Positions 1-8,734 are shown, counted from the stretch's first letter. The stretch: 23,422 bases of DNA from a virus (IMGVR_UViG_3300033431_000002:1-23422), one strand, 5' to 3'. Numbers and translations: made by a program. Notes: generated from the sequence alone by a model not told the origin.

Positions 1-1027
1 TAACAAAACTACCAGCTCTGGAAAGCAAACTTGGTAAAAAAGAAGCAGTAAGTGGGTCTATATCTTGTTCTATAAGTGGAACTTCTCTTGGTATATACTC
101 AACTTTTCCATCTTTTCCTATCCTCATTTCCCACAACACACCATCACGCCAAAAAGACATTACAGAAGATTGTTGTGGTTTTTGTTCTTTGGTAGGTTTT
201 GTTTTATTATCTTGCTTAACTTGTCCTTCCCTACCGATATTACCTGCTTGGCTTCCACTAACAACAGGCTTCTGCTTAACTACTTTAGGTACTTTTGGAG
301 AAGCTGGTTGTGATGCTACTACTTTAGGTATTTGCGGAGGACTAACTTGTGGAAAAGTAAGCTTAGGTTCCTCTAACTTAATACCAAACTGCTTTCTATT
401 CTGTCCATCTAAACTCAACCGCCAACCACCAGTTCCACCTCCTTGTTGAGTATCTTCTTGTTTCTTTTTGCTAAGGTTCTCAAGAAGCTTTATGTAGGAG
501 CTGAAAAGTTCTGGTCTTTTTGCTATTTTCTCTGCAAGCTCTGGAGCATAAGCACGAAGGAGAAGCTTTAACTCCTCAGGTATATCAGCTTTGTCTAAAG
601 CTTCGTTATATTTATCTGCAATGATTTTGACTTTAAAACTTTTCTCTAAAATCTTAGGATTAGTTGATGTAGAATAAACACCCAGTTTTTCCAGCTTTTC
701 TCCGATAGGAAGATTTGCAAACTCTTCTCTCATTTTTCTGGCGTTGATTAGATAACTTGCTACCTCCTGTTTAAATAGGTCTTCAGACTTAGCATACTCT
801 TCAACTTTATTCCAGTCTATCTTACCATCTTGCGTAAGCAGGTCTGGAGCAAAGCGTTTGAGAACAGGTATGTGGTCAGTCAATTCTTTATCTGAAAACA
901 AGGCTATCTGCTCTTTGTTTCGTGAAAGTTCTGTAATAAAAGGTATCACTTGATTTCCTAAAACCTCAGCTAAAACTCCAAACGGGTTCGTGATTTCAAT
1001 AGTAGGCAAAACAACAATCTTAGACAT
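1..1027 (-). CDS. Unknown probable virion protein, C-terminus cut by window edge
   Basis: I do not recognise this gene. It starts at 1027 with a good ribosome site (AGGAGGTG, six bases before ATG) and stays open for 342 codons to the left edge. The N-terminal 200 residues are charged and look mostly helical, with a repeated theme of acidic 'APDLL' and 'APELAEK' helices. Residues about 205-300 are low-complexity, rich in Pro, Lys, Gln, Ser and Val, with repeated 'PKVV' and 'PKVPKVV', typical of a flexible linker. A more ordered segment rich in aromatic residues follows from about 295. It lies 10 bp downstream of the glycine-zipper gene, at the end of the structural block, so an internal virion, ejection or tail protein is likely by context only. 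Confidence 0.7.
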   Translation of the reverse strand, partial: MSKIVVLPTIEITNPFGVLAEVLGNQVIPFITELSRNKEQIALFSDKELTDHIPVLKRFAPDLLTQDGKIDWNKVEEYAKSEDLFKQEVASYLINARKMREEFANLPIGEKLEKLGVYSTSTNPKILEKSFKVKIIADKYNEALDKADIPEELKLLLRAYAPELAEKIAKRPELFSSYIKLLENLSKKKQEDTQQGGGTGGWRLSLDGQNRKQFGIKLEEPKLTFPQVSPPQIPKVVASQPASPKVPKVVKQKPVVSGSQAGNIGREGQVKQDNKTKPTKEQKPQQSSVMSFWRDGVLWEMRIGKDGKVEYIPREVPLIEQDIDPLTASFLPSLLSRAGSFV

Positions 1028-1037
1028 TTCTCACCTC

Positions 1038-1871
1038 CTATTTAGCTAATAATTTATAAAGCCCAATACCAGAAGCTACTAAAGGAGGCAAAGAACTCAA
1101 CAACCCTTGCTTATAAACAGGTTGCACAATTGTAGGCACACCCATCAAAGTTTTAGCTATATCAAGTTTATATTGCTGTTCAAGAATGTAAGGATTAACA
1201 GACACCATCTCATCAGCAAGTCTTGCGTAGAAGTCAGGTTTTGCAAACAGATACTTTAACATTGCATCAGTTTGTGCTTCAGAAAGCCCAGCTAAAGTTC
1301 TGGTTTTCTCTTGCAAGATAGGAAAAGCAGTTCTATTCAAAATATCTGCCATAGTCCATTGTTGTGCCTGAGTATTGAGCAAACCTAATGCACCAAGCCT
1401 TGCATTTTGCTTTGCTTGTTCTGATTGTATGATATCTCGTGTTCGTGAAAGTAAATTTTCGTAAAGGCTTGAAACTTCACTTTTTGTTCTACTAAACAAA
1501 CTCGGTATTTCTGTTTGCAAACTTTCAAGCGATGTTATTGCTTGTTCTAAATAAGGACGTTTAATGCTTGCTACAACTTGCGCATATTGAGGAGCTTGAC
1601 CAAGCAACTGTTCTAAAATACTTGCACCTTTTTGTGCATAAGGAGGTATCATAACTTGAGTAGAATACTGGTCTTGAAGTCTTATTCCACCAGACGCACC
1701 TAACATACCTCCAGCAACACCACCAACTACTCTTCCAACTTTACTACCTAAAGCACCAGCTAAAGCACCGCCTATTTTTCCACCAACCCAACCACCAAGC
1801 AATGCACCAGCTATCGGGAGTGCTGGTTTGAGAATTTTTCTAAAAGCCTTTCCTATTTTCTTAAAAGGCAT
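1038..1871 (-). CDS. Glycine-zipper virion protein, possible DNA-ejection protein
   Basis: 277 residues. The N-terminus is basic (MPFKKIGKAFRKILK), followed by a Gly/Ala-rich hydrophobic stretch at about residues 17-63 with many GxxxG spacings (for example GGWVGGKIGG), a glycine-zipper signature that could insert in or cross a membrane. The rest is helical and Gln/Ala/Leu-rich, with heptad-like stretches at about 100-200. The ribosome site AGGAGG precedes the ATG. The gene follows the capsid and connector genes with 2-bp spacing, where podophages commonly encode internal or ejection proteins that form a channel in the host envelope. The family was not identified; the ejection role is inferred from composition and position. 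A structural or assembly role is equally possible. Confidence 0.75.
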   Translation of the reverse strand: MPFKKIGKAFRKILKPALPIAGALLGGWVGGKIGGALAGALGSKVGRVVGGVAGGMLGASGGIRLQDQYSTQVMIPPYAQKGASILEQLLGQAPQYAQVVASIKRPYLEQAITSLESLQTEIPSLFSRTKSEVSSLYENLLSRTRDIIQSEQAKQNARLGALGLLNTQAQQWTMADILNRTAFPILQEKTRTLAGLSEAQTDAMLKYLFAKPDFYARLADEMVSVNPYILEQQYKLDIAKTLMGVPTIVQPVYKQGLLSSLPPLVASGIGLYKLLAK

Positions 1872-1873
1872 TT

Positions 1874-2509
1874 TTAATACCTCCTGAAGTAAAATTTAAG
1901 CCTTGCTTTCTTGAACCGTTGCATTGACTGAACACCTCTTTCAAGTGCTTCTTGCATTGCTTTTGCTTGTGCTTCAAGACTAATATCTGCAGTGAAGTAT
2001 CTTTCAATCCAGAAACTCAAAGCATGGATTAGCAGAGTTTTGTTCTCAAAAATCAAAGGGTGGGATTGCGTTGGTTCCACAAGATTGCTTCTGTAAGTAT
2101 AGACGTAGTAGTCTGCTATGTAATCTATGTTATCTATTGCTGGGCAATCAAAGTAAAGTGTTCCGCCGATTGAGTTAGTATTCGGTATATAAAGAAACCT
2201 TGACGGTATGCCTCTTATATCCGTGGCATAAGCAAAAAGCATTTTTACATCTTCATCGCCTGTCAGCTTCATTCTACGTTTTTTATCCACAATCTCGTTG
2301 AACTGCTTGATGTCTTCAGTAAAATTGACGAAGAAGCTGTCTTTGAGAAGAGTAAAAAGAGAAGTTCTACGCATATAGTTGAAGTTGTTGCGTTTTTCTA
2401 AGTCTTCAATTACAAGCTTGAAGTATTGAAAAGCAAGGCTGAGGAGCTGGTCGTTATACGGAACCTTGCGGTCTTCTATAACAAACCTAACCAGCTCCTC
2501 ATTGGTCAT
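1874..2509 (-). CDS. Probable head-tail connector (adaptor) protein
   Basis: 211 residues, mainly helical, directly downstream of the major capsid gene. A segment near residues 151-168 (HPLIFENKTLLIHALSFW) has the character of the helix in head-completion/adaptor proteins of the HK97 gp6, P22 gp4 or T7 gp11 type, and the C-terminus is basic and aromatic (KKARLKFYFRRY). This is a fold-level impression, not a clear family match. No Shine-Dalgarno is visible before the ATG. The capsid gene stops seven bases upstream, so translation may depend on re-initiation. Alternatives are a tail-tube A-type protein or another neck component. The gene itself is secure by length, coding character and close packing. 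Confidence 0.7.
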   Translation of the reverse strand: MTNEELVRFVIEDRKVPYNDQLLSLAFQYFKLVIEDLEKRNNFNYMRRTSLFTLLKDSFFVNFTEDIKQFNEIVDKKRRMKLTGDEDVKMLFAYATDIRGIPSRFLYIPNTNSIGGTLYFDCPAIDNIDYIADYYVYTYRSNLVEPTQSHPLIFENKTLLIHALSFWIERYFTADISLEAQAKAMQEALERGVQSMQRFKKARLKFYFRRY

Positions 2510-2515
2510 GATTTA

Positions 2516-3622
2516 TTAGCCAGCTATCAGAATACCACCAACAGGTTGTCCGCCATCTTCACTTGCAAACCAAGTAGGTTGTTCGCCTCTGTAAGTATTT
2601 ACTCCTATCGCACGGAACCTGTTGAAGTCTCCTTTTTGGCTTATGAACTCTTCAGGCTTCACGATTGCTTCTCTGATAGCATCTTTTCCGATGAAAATGC
2701 ATATGGACTTGTCAAGAAGTTTTGCATCCACTTCAGAAAATACAAACTCTATCCATCTTCCATTGTCTTCTACAAGTTCTTGTCCGTAGTAGCTACCAAT
2801 ATAACCTTCTTTAAACGCTCTCGCATCTTGCAACCTTGAGAATATCGTTTGAAACTCTGGGTCAGAATACAGTCTGTTCTTTGCTTGTATATTCATGATT
2901 ATGACATATCTACCGTAGCCTCTTCCGTCGTAGCTTGGACATCTGTTTTTAGCTAAGAATGTGGCGAATTCTCTTATCGCTTTAAGTGTTAGAGGTGCAA
3001 ACCTTGTATTGTCGTGGTCTATTCTATATTGTCTTATGGTTATAGGAAAACCGCTTTCCTGTGCAAAGGTTTTTGTTTCATTAAGAGATACGCCTATTTG
3101 CACCTCAAGTATTTCTTCAGTTCCGTTAGTAGTCCAGAGCCCAAGCACATCAAGATACATAAATCCGTTCTTTATCAAGTCTCTTTCTATAGAACCAACC
3201 ACTATTTCTTCAATATGCTTTCTAATTTCGCTTTCTAAGTCTATCGCTGAGAAAATCTGTGCTCTTTCTGTCCAAGGTATCTGAGCACCTCTTTCTTCTA
3301 CTTTTACTGAGTATCTCTTATAAGCAGGGTGCATCACAGGTAGAGGGTCAAATTCTCCAACCGTTTGCCAGTATTGAGAATACGGTGCTGTAGTCTTCTT
3401 CCACATTTCAAAATACATATCCGTTCCCGCTCTGAAGTCAGTCCATTTGGAAACAAACTTCCTAAATGTCAGCTCAGGCATTACCTTCTTCATTATCTCC
3501 TTGCTTATAGATGCTCTGCTAAGCTTGTAAGTGCCTACTTCGGTGCTGTAAGAGAAAAATTCGTCATCACTAAAACCTAACTGGCTCATTGGTGTTATTG
3601 TAGGTTGCCAAAATATCGCCAT
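2516..3622 (-). CDS. Major capsid protein, resembling the N4-gp56 family
   Basis: 368 residues, start preceded by AAGGAGGTG. Features typical of HK97-fold capsid proteins of the N4-gp56 type are visible: an N-terminal arm, a long charged helix (about residues 130-150, LESEIRKHIEEIVVGSIERD), a central mixed domain with 'YVIIMNIQAKNRLYSDPEF', and a C-terminal strand-rich end with 'AIGVNTYRGEQPTW' and 'GGILIAG'. Position supports the call: it follows an acidic scaffold-like gene and TerL and precedes a connector gene. About 370 residues is within the usual size. No delta domain or protease is evident, so scaffolding seems to be supplied by the separate upstream gene. The fold is likely; the exact family is inferred from pattern and context. 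Confidence 0.75.
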   Translation of the reverse strand: MAIFWQPTITPMSQLGFSDDEFFSYSTEVGTYKLSRASISKEIMKKVMPELTFRKFVSKWTDFRAGTDMYFEMWKKTTAPYSQYWQTVGEFDPLPVMHPAYKRYSVKVEERGAQIPWTERAQIFSAIDLESEIRKHIEEIVVGSIERDLIKNGFMYLDVLGLWTTNGTEEILEVQIGVSLNETKTFAQESGFPITIRQYRIDHDNTRFAPLTLKAIREFATFLAKNRCPSYDGRGYGRYVIIMNIQAKNRLYSDPEFQTIFSRLQDARAFKEGYIGSYYGQELVEDNGRWIEFVFSEVDAKLLDKSICIFIGKDAIREAIVKPEEFISQKGDFNRFRAIGVNTYRGEQPTWFASEDGGQPVGGILIAG

Positions 3623-3641
3623 GTTTCACACCTCCTTTTAT

Positions 3642-4256
3642 TTATATATTAATCTCATCAATCGTTTCGCCAAGTCTAAGTTTAGGTTCACCATATTTAC
3701 CTTTTTCGGAACCATCTTTATAATAAATCTCCGCTACATCTTTGTAAGTGACATACTCAAGCATCTTCTTATAGTCGTTTCTGTAGTCTTTAATCGTGTA
3801 AGGCTTTTCTGCAATCTGTTTGGCTAAACTTTCTTGCATAATTGCAGTTTTGCTTATATCTACATAATCCTTACTTATAGCTTTTAATTCTTCAAGAACC
3901 TCTCTAAAAGCTTCCTCAAGATATTTGTCATAGCTGTCTTTTGCTTTGCCTTGTGCAAGGTCTATTTGGAATTTTTGTTCTGCTCGTTGCTCTATAAACG
4001 GTAAATACTTACCAATGTTTGGTAAATTAGCATGTCTGCTAAGAAATACGCTTCTTCCGAGATTTTTCTGATTTTCCCAATACAGTTTCTGATACGCTTG
4101 TTGGTAGTCTTCTTGCTCTTCAGTTTCATAATTTTGTTCCTGAGGTTGGTTATCTACGTTTTGCTCAGACTGGCTCTCTTGCTCAGAAGAATTTTCCTCG
4201 TTTTGTCCAAGCAAAGCCTCTAATTCTTTCATCAAATCTTCAAGCCTTTCGTTCAT
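3642..4256 (-). CDS. Probable capsid scaffolding protein
   Basis: 204 residues from the second of two adjacent ATGs (4254-4256), which sits six bases after GGAGG; the first ATG (4257-4259) would be only three bases away. The protein is very acidic and polar: residues about 15-55 are Glu/Gln/Asn/Ser-rich and disordered, followed by helical Glu/Lys-rich segments with coiled-coil character (about 85-150) and a Lys/Tyr-rich end. Scaffolding proteins are usually helical, acidic in the N-terminal part, basic near the C-terminus, and placed immediately upstream of the capsid gene, as here. It has its own promoter (4279-4306), suiting a protein needed in large amounts with the capsid protein. No sequence family was recognised. 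Confidence 0.65.
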   Translation of the reverse strand: MNERLEDLMKELEALLGQNEENSSEQESQSEQNVDNQPQEQNYETEEQEDYQQAYQKLYWENQKNLGRSVFLSRHANLPNIGKYLPFIEQRAEQKFQIDLAQGKAKDSYDKYLEEAFREVLEELKAISKDYVDISKTAIMQESLAKQIAEKPYTIKDYRNDYKKMLEYVTYKDVAEIYYKDGSEKGKYGEPKLRLGETIDEINI

Positions 4257-4278
4257 CATTCACCTCCATTGGTCTATT

Positions 4279-4306
4279 AATATAGATAGTGCAAAAAATT
4301 TGTCAA
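4279..4306 (-). promoter_or_regulatory. Internal sigma70-type promoter for scaffold and capsid genes
   Basis: On the minus strand there is TTGACA (4306-4301), a 16-bp spacer, and TATATT (4284-4279), about 20 bases before the scaffold start. The TGA stop of TerL (4305-4303) is contained inside the TTGACA box. It probably boosts scaffold and capsid expression relative to terminase. Confidence 0.75.
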
Positions 4307-5763
4307 TATTTTGGAGTTTTTATTACGAGTTTTGAAGTCTTTGCTTTTCTGTAAAGTGGATAACAAACATAACGCAAGGCATCATGAATGTGTTCGTAGT
4401 ATCCATCTTTTACCAATTTACCTTTCTCATCAACTCGGAACTCGCCCAAAAGACCGTTCATGGTTAGATGACAGTTTTGATAAACACGCAACCATCTTTT
4501 GCCTTGAATATCGGTAATAAGCATGTCCCGTATTGCTTCTATGCTTTGAAGTTGTGGGACTTGCATGGTTTTAATACTTATCCTGAATTCATCTTGAATT
4601 TTCTTAAGCAAAGACAAACCTTCATACTGGTCTCTCTGTCTGCCAGCTATATCGCCCCACCATTCTACATCGTGAATGGTAATACCGAAATTACTTCTCA
4701 ACCGCTTTGCTACATTCTCCATAAACACAGCCATAGGTTCATTCTCGCCAAGTAGTTCATCCATCACAATCAATCTACCAAGCTCATCTTCAATAAGCAG
4801 AACATATGCTGGTCTTCTCAAGCCGAAGTCTATTCCTGCGTAAAAGTTGTAATAAAAAGGCAATGTTGCATTTGGGTTCCAATCAGAGTAAATGTTTTCT
4901 TCAGAGAAGTATTCAGTGTAAATACCGTTGCCTTCAAAGTAAGCATTACCCCATTCACCATAAAGCATAACTCTTCTGTAGTAATAGGGTCTATGCTCCA
5001 TTTGAGCAAGGTAGCTGTGCGGTGGGTTATACCGCTTAGCTATCACTTCTCCATCTTTCTCTGAAACTATCTCATACCGCCTGTTGTTAATAACGTAAAA
5101 GACTTTATTGTCATAAATGTAAGTGTCCGCCTTAGCAAGAAAGTCTTTTGACAACTTAACATACACAAAATTGTCATACACGCTTGACTTGATAATCTTC
5201 GTAAATGGTGCAAAAGTTCCGCTTTCTTCTACAAACTCTTTATAAATCCAATGGTCTTGCGGAACTGGGTTCAAATTCACAAGACCACGAATGAACTTGT
5301 GAGGATACCTAAGCCTCTCAGATGCTTCAATAAAAGCTTTTTGACTAATTCTGTCTAACTCGTCAATAATTATGACATTAAACTCGTAGCTTCGGACTGT
5401 CTTGTATTGCTCGTTCTTGTCGGACAAGCTTAAGTAGAATATCTCAGACTGATTTACATACGAATAAATCCTCTGAAGTTGCTTGTTTTCGTCATAGTCT
5501 ATACCAAGCTTAATACCTTTCTCAGTGCAAAGCCTGATAAACTCGTCAATTAGTGTGTTTTTCAAATCTCTCAGACTTTCCCGTGCCACGAGTATTTTGC
5601 TTCTTGCGTATTGCTGGTCAAACATCAAACGCAAAAGAATAAACAAAGTCGCAGTAGTTTTAGCAGAACCTTTACCGCCAACAGACATTACCCACAGTTT
5701 ATCACCTTCAAAAAACGCCTTGATTATTTCTTCTTGCTTAGGTGTAAGAACTATATCCTTCAC
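4303..5763 (-). CDS. terL: Terminase large subunit (ATPase plus nuclease)
   Basis: 486 residues. The packaging motor cuts concatemeric DNA and pumps it into the prohead through the portal. The ATPase domain has a Walker A at residues 28-37 (VGGKGSAKTT), a Walker B at 129-135 (NVIIIDE, catalytic Glu 135) and a coupling motif NLNP at 163-166. The C-terminal RNase H-like nuclease shows three likely metal-binding aspartates: D312 in GIDFG, D371 in WGDIAG and D461 in HDALRY. Length is normal for a Terminase_6/Terminase_3-type protein. The start is GTG, overlapping the TGA of the upstream gene (GTGA), without a clear ribosome site, so translation is probably coupled. Its stop codon lies inside the -35 box of the next promoter. 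No small terminase was recognised in the window. Confidence 0.95.
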   Translation of the reverse strand: MKDIVLTPKQEEIIKAFFEGDKLWVMSVGGKGSAKTTATLFILLRLMFDQQYARSKILVARESLRDLKNTLIDEFIRLCTEKGIKLGIDYDENKQLQRIYSYVNQSEIFYLSLSDKNEQYKTVRSYEFNVIIIDELDRISQKAFIEASERLRYPHKFIRGLVNLNPVPQDHWIYKEFVEESGTFAPFTKIIKSSVYDNFVYVKLSKDFLAKADTYIYDNKVFYVINNRRYEIVSEKDGEVIAKRYNPPHSYLAQMEHRPYYYRRVMLYGEWGNAYFEGNGIYTEYFSEENIYSDWNPNATLPFYYNFYAGIDFGLRRPAYVLLIEDELGRLIVMDELLGENEPMAVFMENVAKRLRSNFGITIHDVEWWGDIAGRQRDQYEGLSLLKKIQDEFRISIKTMQVPQLQSIEAIRDMLITDIQGKRWLRVYQNCHLTMNGLLGEFRVDEKGKLVKDGYYEHIHDALRYVCYPLYRKAKTSKLVIKTPKY

Positions 5764-6134
5764 GGGACAACTTTTTGTATCTTAAACTGCAACCAACCCG
5801 CAGGTATTTTAAACTGGTCTCCCGCAAGGTAAGGCTTGCTTACTACATCGGTTTTAGCTAACATATTTCCACCGCTGTTTGCATCATACAAGGCTACCTG
5901 CACTACTGGATTATCTGCTGGTGCTACATCCATAGTAGCTACAGGAAACACAATATCGTTCAAGTTTGAAAGCACAATATAATCTGGGTCAGAAGCATCT
6001 ACAACAACAGAACCTAAAGCTATTCTACCTATAGGACATTCAGAACCATCTTGTCTTATTAAACCTACATAGCTATTTTGGAGAATTCTTGTAGCAACCG
6101 CTTGTGCATAGGCAACACCTACCGTCGTTGCCAT
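5760..6134 (-). CDS. Small beta-rich structural protein, tail-fibre-like
   Basis: 124 residues, start preceded by GGAGGATG. The C-terminal half has a pattern seen in small phage fibre or decoration proteins with a jelly-roll-like strand layout: a strand 'VVQVALYDANSGGNML' (about 77-92), then 'AGDQFKIPAGWLQFKI' (about 104-119), reminiscent of the 'VGLYDAxxGG...GDTFxIPAGxL' theme in phage minor structural proteins. The resemblance is by eye. The N-terminus is helical and Ala-rich. It sits between a small gene and TerL and overlaps the TerL start by four bases. It may be a virion decoration or fibre component. Confidence 0.65.
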   Translation of the reverse strand: MATTVGVAYAQAVATRILQNSYVGLIRQDGSECPIGRIALGSVVVDASDPDYIVLSNLNDIVFPVATMDVAPADNPVVQVALYDANSGGNMLAKTDVVSKPYLAGDQFKIPAGWLQFKIQKVVP

Positions 6135-6304
6135 TTTTCATCCTCCTCAGATATAAATATAGCACAAGAAAACAAGCTTTCATCAATGTAAATGTTTTGA
6201 GGTTGTTCTATCAGTCTTGCTTCAACAGTTAAATCATGCTTCACAAAAATCACTACACCTTTTTCCACTCTCACAGTTCTCCCAGCTTTAATAATCCTTA
6301 CCAT
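6119..6304 (-). CDS. Small protein of unknown function
   Basis: About 61 residues if started at the ATG at 6302-6304, which overlaps the stop codon of the upstream gene (ATGGTAA) and gives a compact, strand-rich protein beginning MVRIIKAGRTVRV. An in-frame ATG eight codons upstream (6328) is possible, but neither has a strong ribosome site. The end overlaps the start of the next gene by 16 bases, fitting translational coupling. The composition suggests a small beta-barrel-like structural piece with an acidic C-terminal tail (SEEDEKWQRR). No family was recognised; a minor virion role is guessed from location. Confidence 0.55.
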   Translation of the reverse strand: MVRIIKAGRTVRVEKGVVIFVKHDLTVEARLIEQPQNIYIDESLFSCAIFISEEDEKWQRR

Positions 6305-7452
6305 GCTTGAAAAGTTCTTATCCTGCAAGCTTGGTTTGTGTATAAAGATACTACAAACTCCTCACCACGCAAAGCAAGCCTGTAATTTGTTCGTGTTGCT
6401 CTAACTGTGTAGTTAAAGAAGTTCTGAAAATCAAGAAACCTGCTAAGCACCGCCATGTGTCCTATATCGTATTCTGTTGTTTCAAGCACTTCTATGCTTA
6501 TACCGTTCAACCAGTTTTTCTTAAACTTTACTGTGAATTCTTTCTGAAGTGGAATATGTGGTTTGTCTGGGTCTATTATATCTTGCAACGTGTAAAGGTT
6601 TCTGTCATACACTACATAATGCTGAGATAAATACAAATAGTTTGTTGAAAAGTAAATCCGCCTGTTGCCTTTGCTAATCCACACTAAACTGTTAAACAAG
6701 GAGTTTTTGAATAGGTAGAAATTCTGCGTTTCTCTTACAAACTCAATACCTTGTTCCTCAAATTCTGGAAACGGACAAATTCTTTGCAAAGAGGTTTCTT
6801 CAGTTCGCAAGTAAATCAGGTCTGAAATTTGGAGGCTAAGCAGAACTGTAGCATCATCTCCAATGAGGTAAAGCAAATCATCTCTTTTCACAAGTTGTGG
6901 GTTAATCTTAGGATTAGCAAACACTCCATACGAATATGCTGGAAGAGTTATCGTGCTTCCATCAGTTGCGGTTGCAATTCTTCCAGCATCATCCATGCTG
7001 TAAATATACACAGTAGTCGGTGGAGTTGTGATAACTGCAAAGAGGTAGGCTGATAATTGATAGACATAAACAATGTTTGACGGTTCTGAAATCGCTATAG
7101 TCTTAACTTCATCTGTTGCGGTGTTTATAACCAAGCATTTGTTGTTATCAACAAAACAAAAGATTACATCACCAAACACCACCACACCAGCAAATTTGTA
7201 GTATGTTCTAATTGTGTTTTCGTAAAAAACATCGTATAAGGTGTTTCTACTCAAAACCAAAAACACTTTACCGTTCAAAACAAAACCTTCTACAAAGTTG
7301 TTCGGTAAAGTGTTTATTTCCAAATACCTTTGACGCACTACCTGAGGAAAAACAATAAAACCTTCTTCAGACAAATAAACCGCATCGCCTTTCATATTTA
7401 CAATCGGTAGTTTAGTTAGGTCAAGGGCATCCACGTGTCGCATGAACTCCAT
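6298..7452 (-). CDS. Propeller-like virion protein, possible tail nozzle or stabilisation protein
   Basis: About 384 residues from the ATG at 7450-7452, which lies just after GGAGGTGT. An in-frame ATG nine bases later (7443) is nearly as good. The upstream fibre gene ends at 7416, so the genes overlap by about 36 bases. Nearly the whole protein consists of short hydrophobic strands separated by turns, with recurring blocks such as 'VFLVLSRNTLYDVFY', 'VVVFGDVIFCFVDNNKCLVI' and 'YLFAVIT...TVYIYSMDDAG', the texture of a beta-propeller. P22 gp10, the packaged-DNA stabilisation (tail nozzle) protein, is a propeller of similar size. That comparison is structural inference, not sequence recognition. 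Another adhesion or hub protein is possible. Confidence 0.65.
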   Translation of the reverse strand: MEFMRHVDALDLTKLPIVNMKGDAVYLSEEGFIVFPQVVRQRYLEINTLPNNFVEGFVLNGKVFLVLSRNTLYDVFYENTIRTYYKFAGVVVFGDVIFCFVDNNKCLVINTATDEVKTIAISEPSNIVYVYQLSAYLFAVITTPPTTVYIYSMDDAGRIATATDGSTITLPAYSYGVFANPKINPQLVKRDDLLYLIGDDATVLLSLQISDLIYLRTEETSLQRICPFPEFEEQGIEFVRETQNFYLFKNSLFNSLVWISKGNRRIYFSTNYLYLSQHYVVYDRNLYTLQDIIDPDKPHIPLQKEFTVKFKKNWLNGISIEVLETTEYDIGHMAVLSRFLDFQNFFNYTVRATRTNYRLALRGEEFVVSLYTNQACRIRTFQAW

Positions 7453-8357
7453 ACACCTCCAAACCTTGCCCAAGATGTATCTCTACAGTTAGCTATAACT
7501 GGAACGGAAAAACTACTAACATCACCAAACACACTCGGGACAACACGCATAATAACATAATCACAGTATATTGAGTTAGAAGTAATAAAATCTGTGTAAA
7601 TGTTTCGTATATTTGTATAGTCTGTAGCTATCGCATTTGCCATGCTAAAATCAAGAGAGTAGGTTCTCTGTCTTATGTAGCTTGGCTCCAAAATTTTTAC
7701 GCTTCTAAAACTTGCTTGCTGATAAGCTGTTCTTTGCATAGTTGGAACAGAAAAGCTATTAACACCACTAAACATACTCGGAACAGTGCGTATAGCAATG
7801 TAATTACAATATGTTGAGTTAGAGGTAATAAAATCAGCACCAAAACGTCGTGTGGCAATATAGTTCGTAGTTATCTTGCCTGCTGTATTAAAACCAGAAG
7901 AAGTATGTCTTAACCTGATGTAGTTTAAATTTGAAAACTCTACACTTCTAAAAACCGCTTGCTTATATTCAACTGCTAAAATCGGAACAGCTTGTTTGCG
8001 TAATTTGTATCTCGTTGCTACTTTAAACCTAAACTCTTTTCCAGACACCACAAACATATTACCATAGTTCTCTTTACTTCTCACTTGATACTCCACTCCA
8101 TCAATAAAAACTTTCTTAACACCTTCATCTGAAGTCTTAACTACAAACGGAAAAATTAACGTGGCGTTCTCTACAGGATTATCAAACTTTACTCTGTATT
8201 CATAAGCACTGACAAAAGCAACAACATTCGTCATAATCCAATACCAGTTTCTACTCTGAGCATCAATCCATTTGCCAGTCGGAAAATTACCTAACCAAGA
8301 GTTCAAAGGTGGTGTCTCATCGTCGTAATAAACAAGCGTAGGCTTTACCTCACTCAT
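7416..8357 (-). CDS. Repetitive beta-rich fibre or receptor-binding protein
   Basis: 313 residues. It starts with ATG overlapping the upstream stop (ATGA). The N-terminal ~120 residues are a strand-rich attachment or dome-like domain (aromatic, with a 'KWIDAQSRNWYWIM' segment). Residues 136-297 are two copies of an 81-residue repeat, and within each copy a 20-residue motif recurs three times: Y-[IVT]-x-x-R with Phe ten residues after the Tyr (Tyr 146, 166, 186 and 227, 247, 267). Internal periodicity of this kind is usual for shaft-forming fibre proteins. The short C-terminal end begins a third partial repeat and is Trp/Cys-containing. It precedes the propeller-like gene. The fibre role is inferred from repeats and context. 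Confidence 0.7.
   Translation of the reverse strand: MSEVKPTLVYYDDETPPLNSWLGNFPTGKWIDAQSRNWYWIMTNVVAFVSAYEYRVKFDNPVENATLIFPFVVKTSDEGVKKVFIDGVEYQVRSKENYGNMFVVSGKEFRFKVATRYKLRKQAVPILAVEYKQAVFRSVEFSNLNYIRLRHTSSGFNTAGKITTNYIATRRFGADFITSNSTYCNYIAIRTVPSMFSGVNSFSVPTMQRTAYQQASFRSVKILEPSYIRQRTYSLDFSMANAIATDYTNIRNIYTDFITSNSIYCDYVIMRVVPSVFGDVSSFSVPVIANCRDTSWARFGGVWSSCDTWMPLT
7467..7952 (-). repeat. Two-copy 243-bp direct repeat inside the fibre gene
   Basis: Codons 136-216 and 217-297 repeat with a period of 243 bp. The best conserved part runs from about 7501 (GGAACGGAAAAACTA) and about 7744 (GGAACAGAAAAGCTA) and remains clearly alignable for more than 90 bases. The reading frame is preserved, so copy number could change without breaking the gene. 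Confidence 0.8.
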
Positions 8358-8734
8358 TGCTCTTCCTCTACAATTGGAGTATCTGGAGAAGAGGTTATGA
8401 TGTTTATCTGTATGGCCGTGGTCGGTGTGCTTTCTTCTTTTGCTCTGAAAGACTTAAAAGCGTCATAAATAGACTTCTCAAGCTCAAGCAGTTTTGCTTT
8501 TACCATTGCGATTTCATTTTTTGTCCGAACAGGGTTCTTTATACCAAGCACATCTGCCTGTCTTTCAAGCTTTTCAAGATTGCGTTTTTCTCTCTCTATT
8601 TCCTCAAGTAGTTTCTTGTAGCCTTGAAATTGAGCCTCAATGGACATAATATCAAGGCTTCTCTGATTAAACGATTGAATTTTCTCATACTCTTTCAGCA
8701 ATTCTTCAAGTCTTGTGTATTTCATTATCTCCAT
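8354..8734 (-). CDS. Coiled-coil protein of unknown function
   Basis: 126 residues (123 if started at the ATG at 8725, which overlaps the upstream stop as TAATG). A ribosome-site-like GGGAGG lies upstream of both. Residues about 5-95 are almost uninterrupted charged helix with heptad spacing (LEELLKEYEKI, LLEEIEREKRNLEKLERQ, KAKLLELEKSIYDAF), followed by a Ser/Thr/Pro/Ile-rich tail ending in acidic residues. It is encoded between the ATP-grasp gene and the fibre gene with overlaps on both sides, so all three are probably translated together. It may act as a chaperone or structural linker for the neighbouring fibre protein. No family was recognised. Confidence 0.7.
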   Translation of the reverse strand: MEIMKYTRLEELLKEYEKIQSFNQRSLDIMSIEAQFQGYKKLLEEIEREKRNLEKLERQADVLGIKNPVRTKNEIAMVKAKLLELEKSIYDAFKSFRAKEESTPTTAIQINIITSSPDTPIVEEEQ

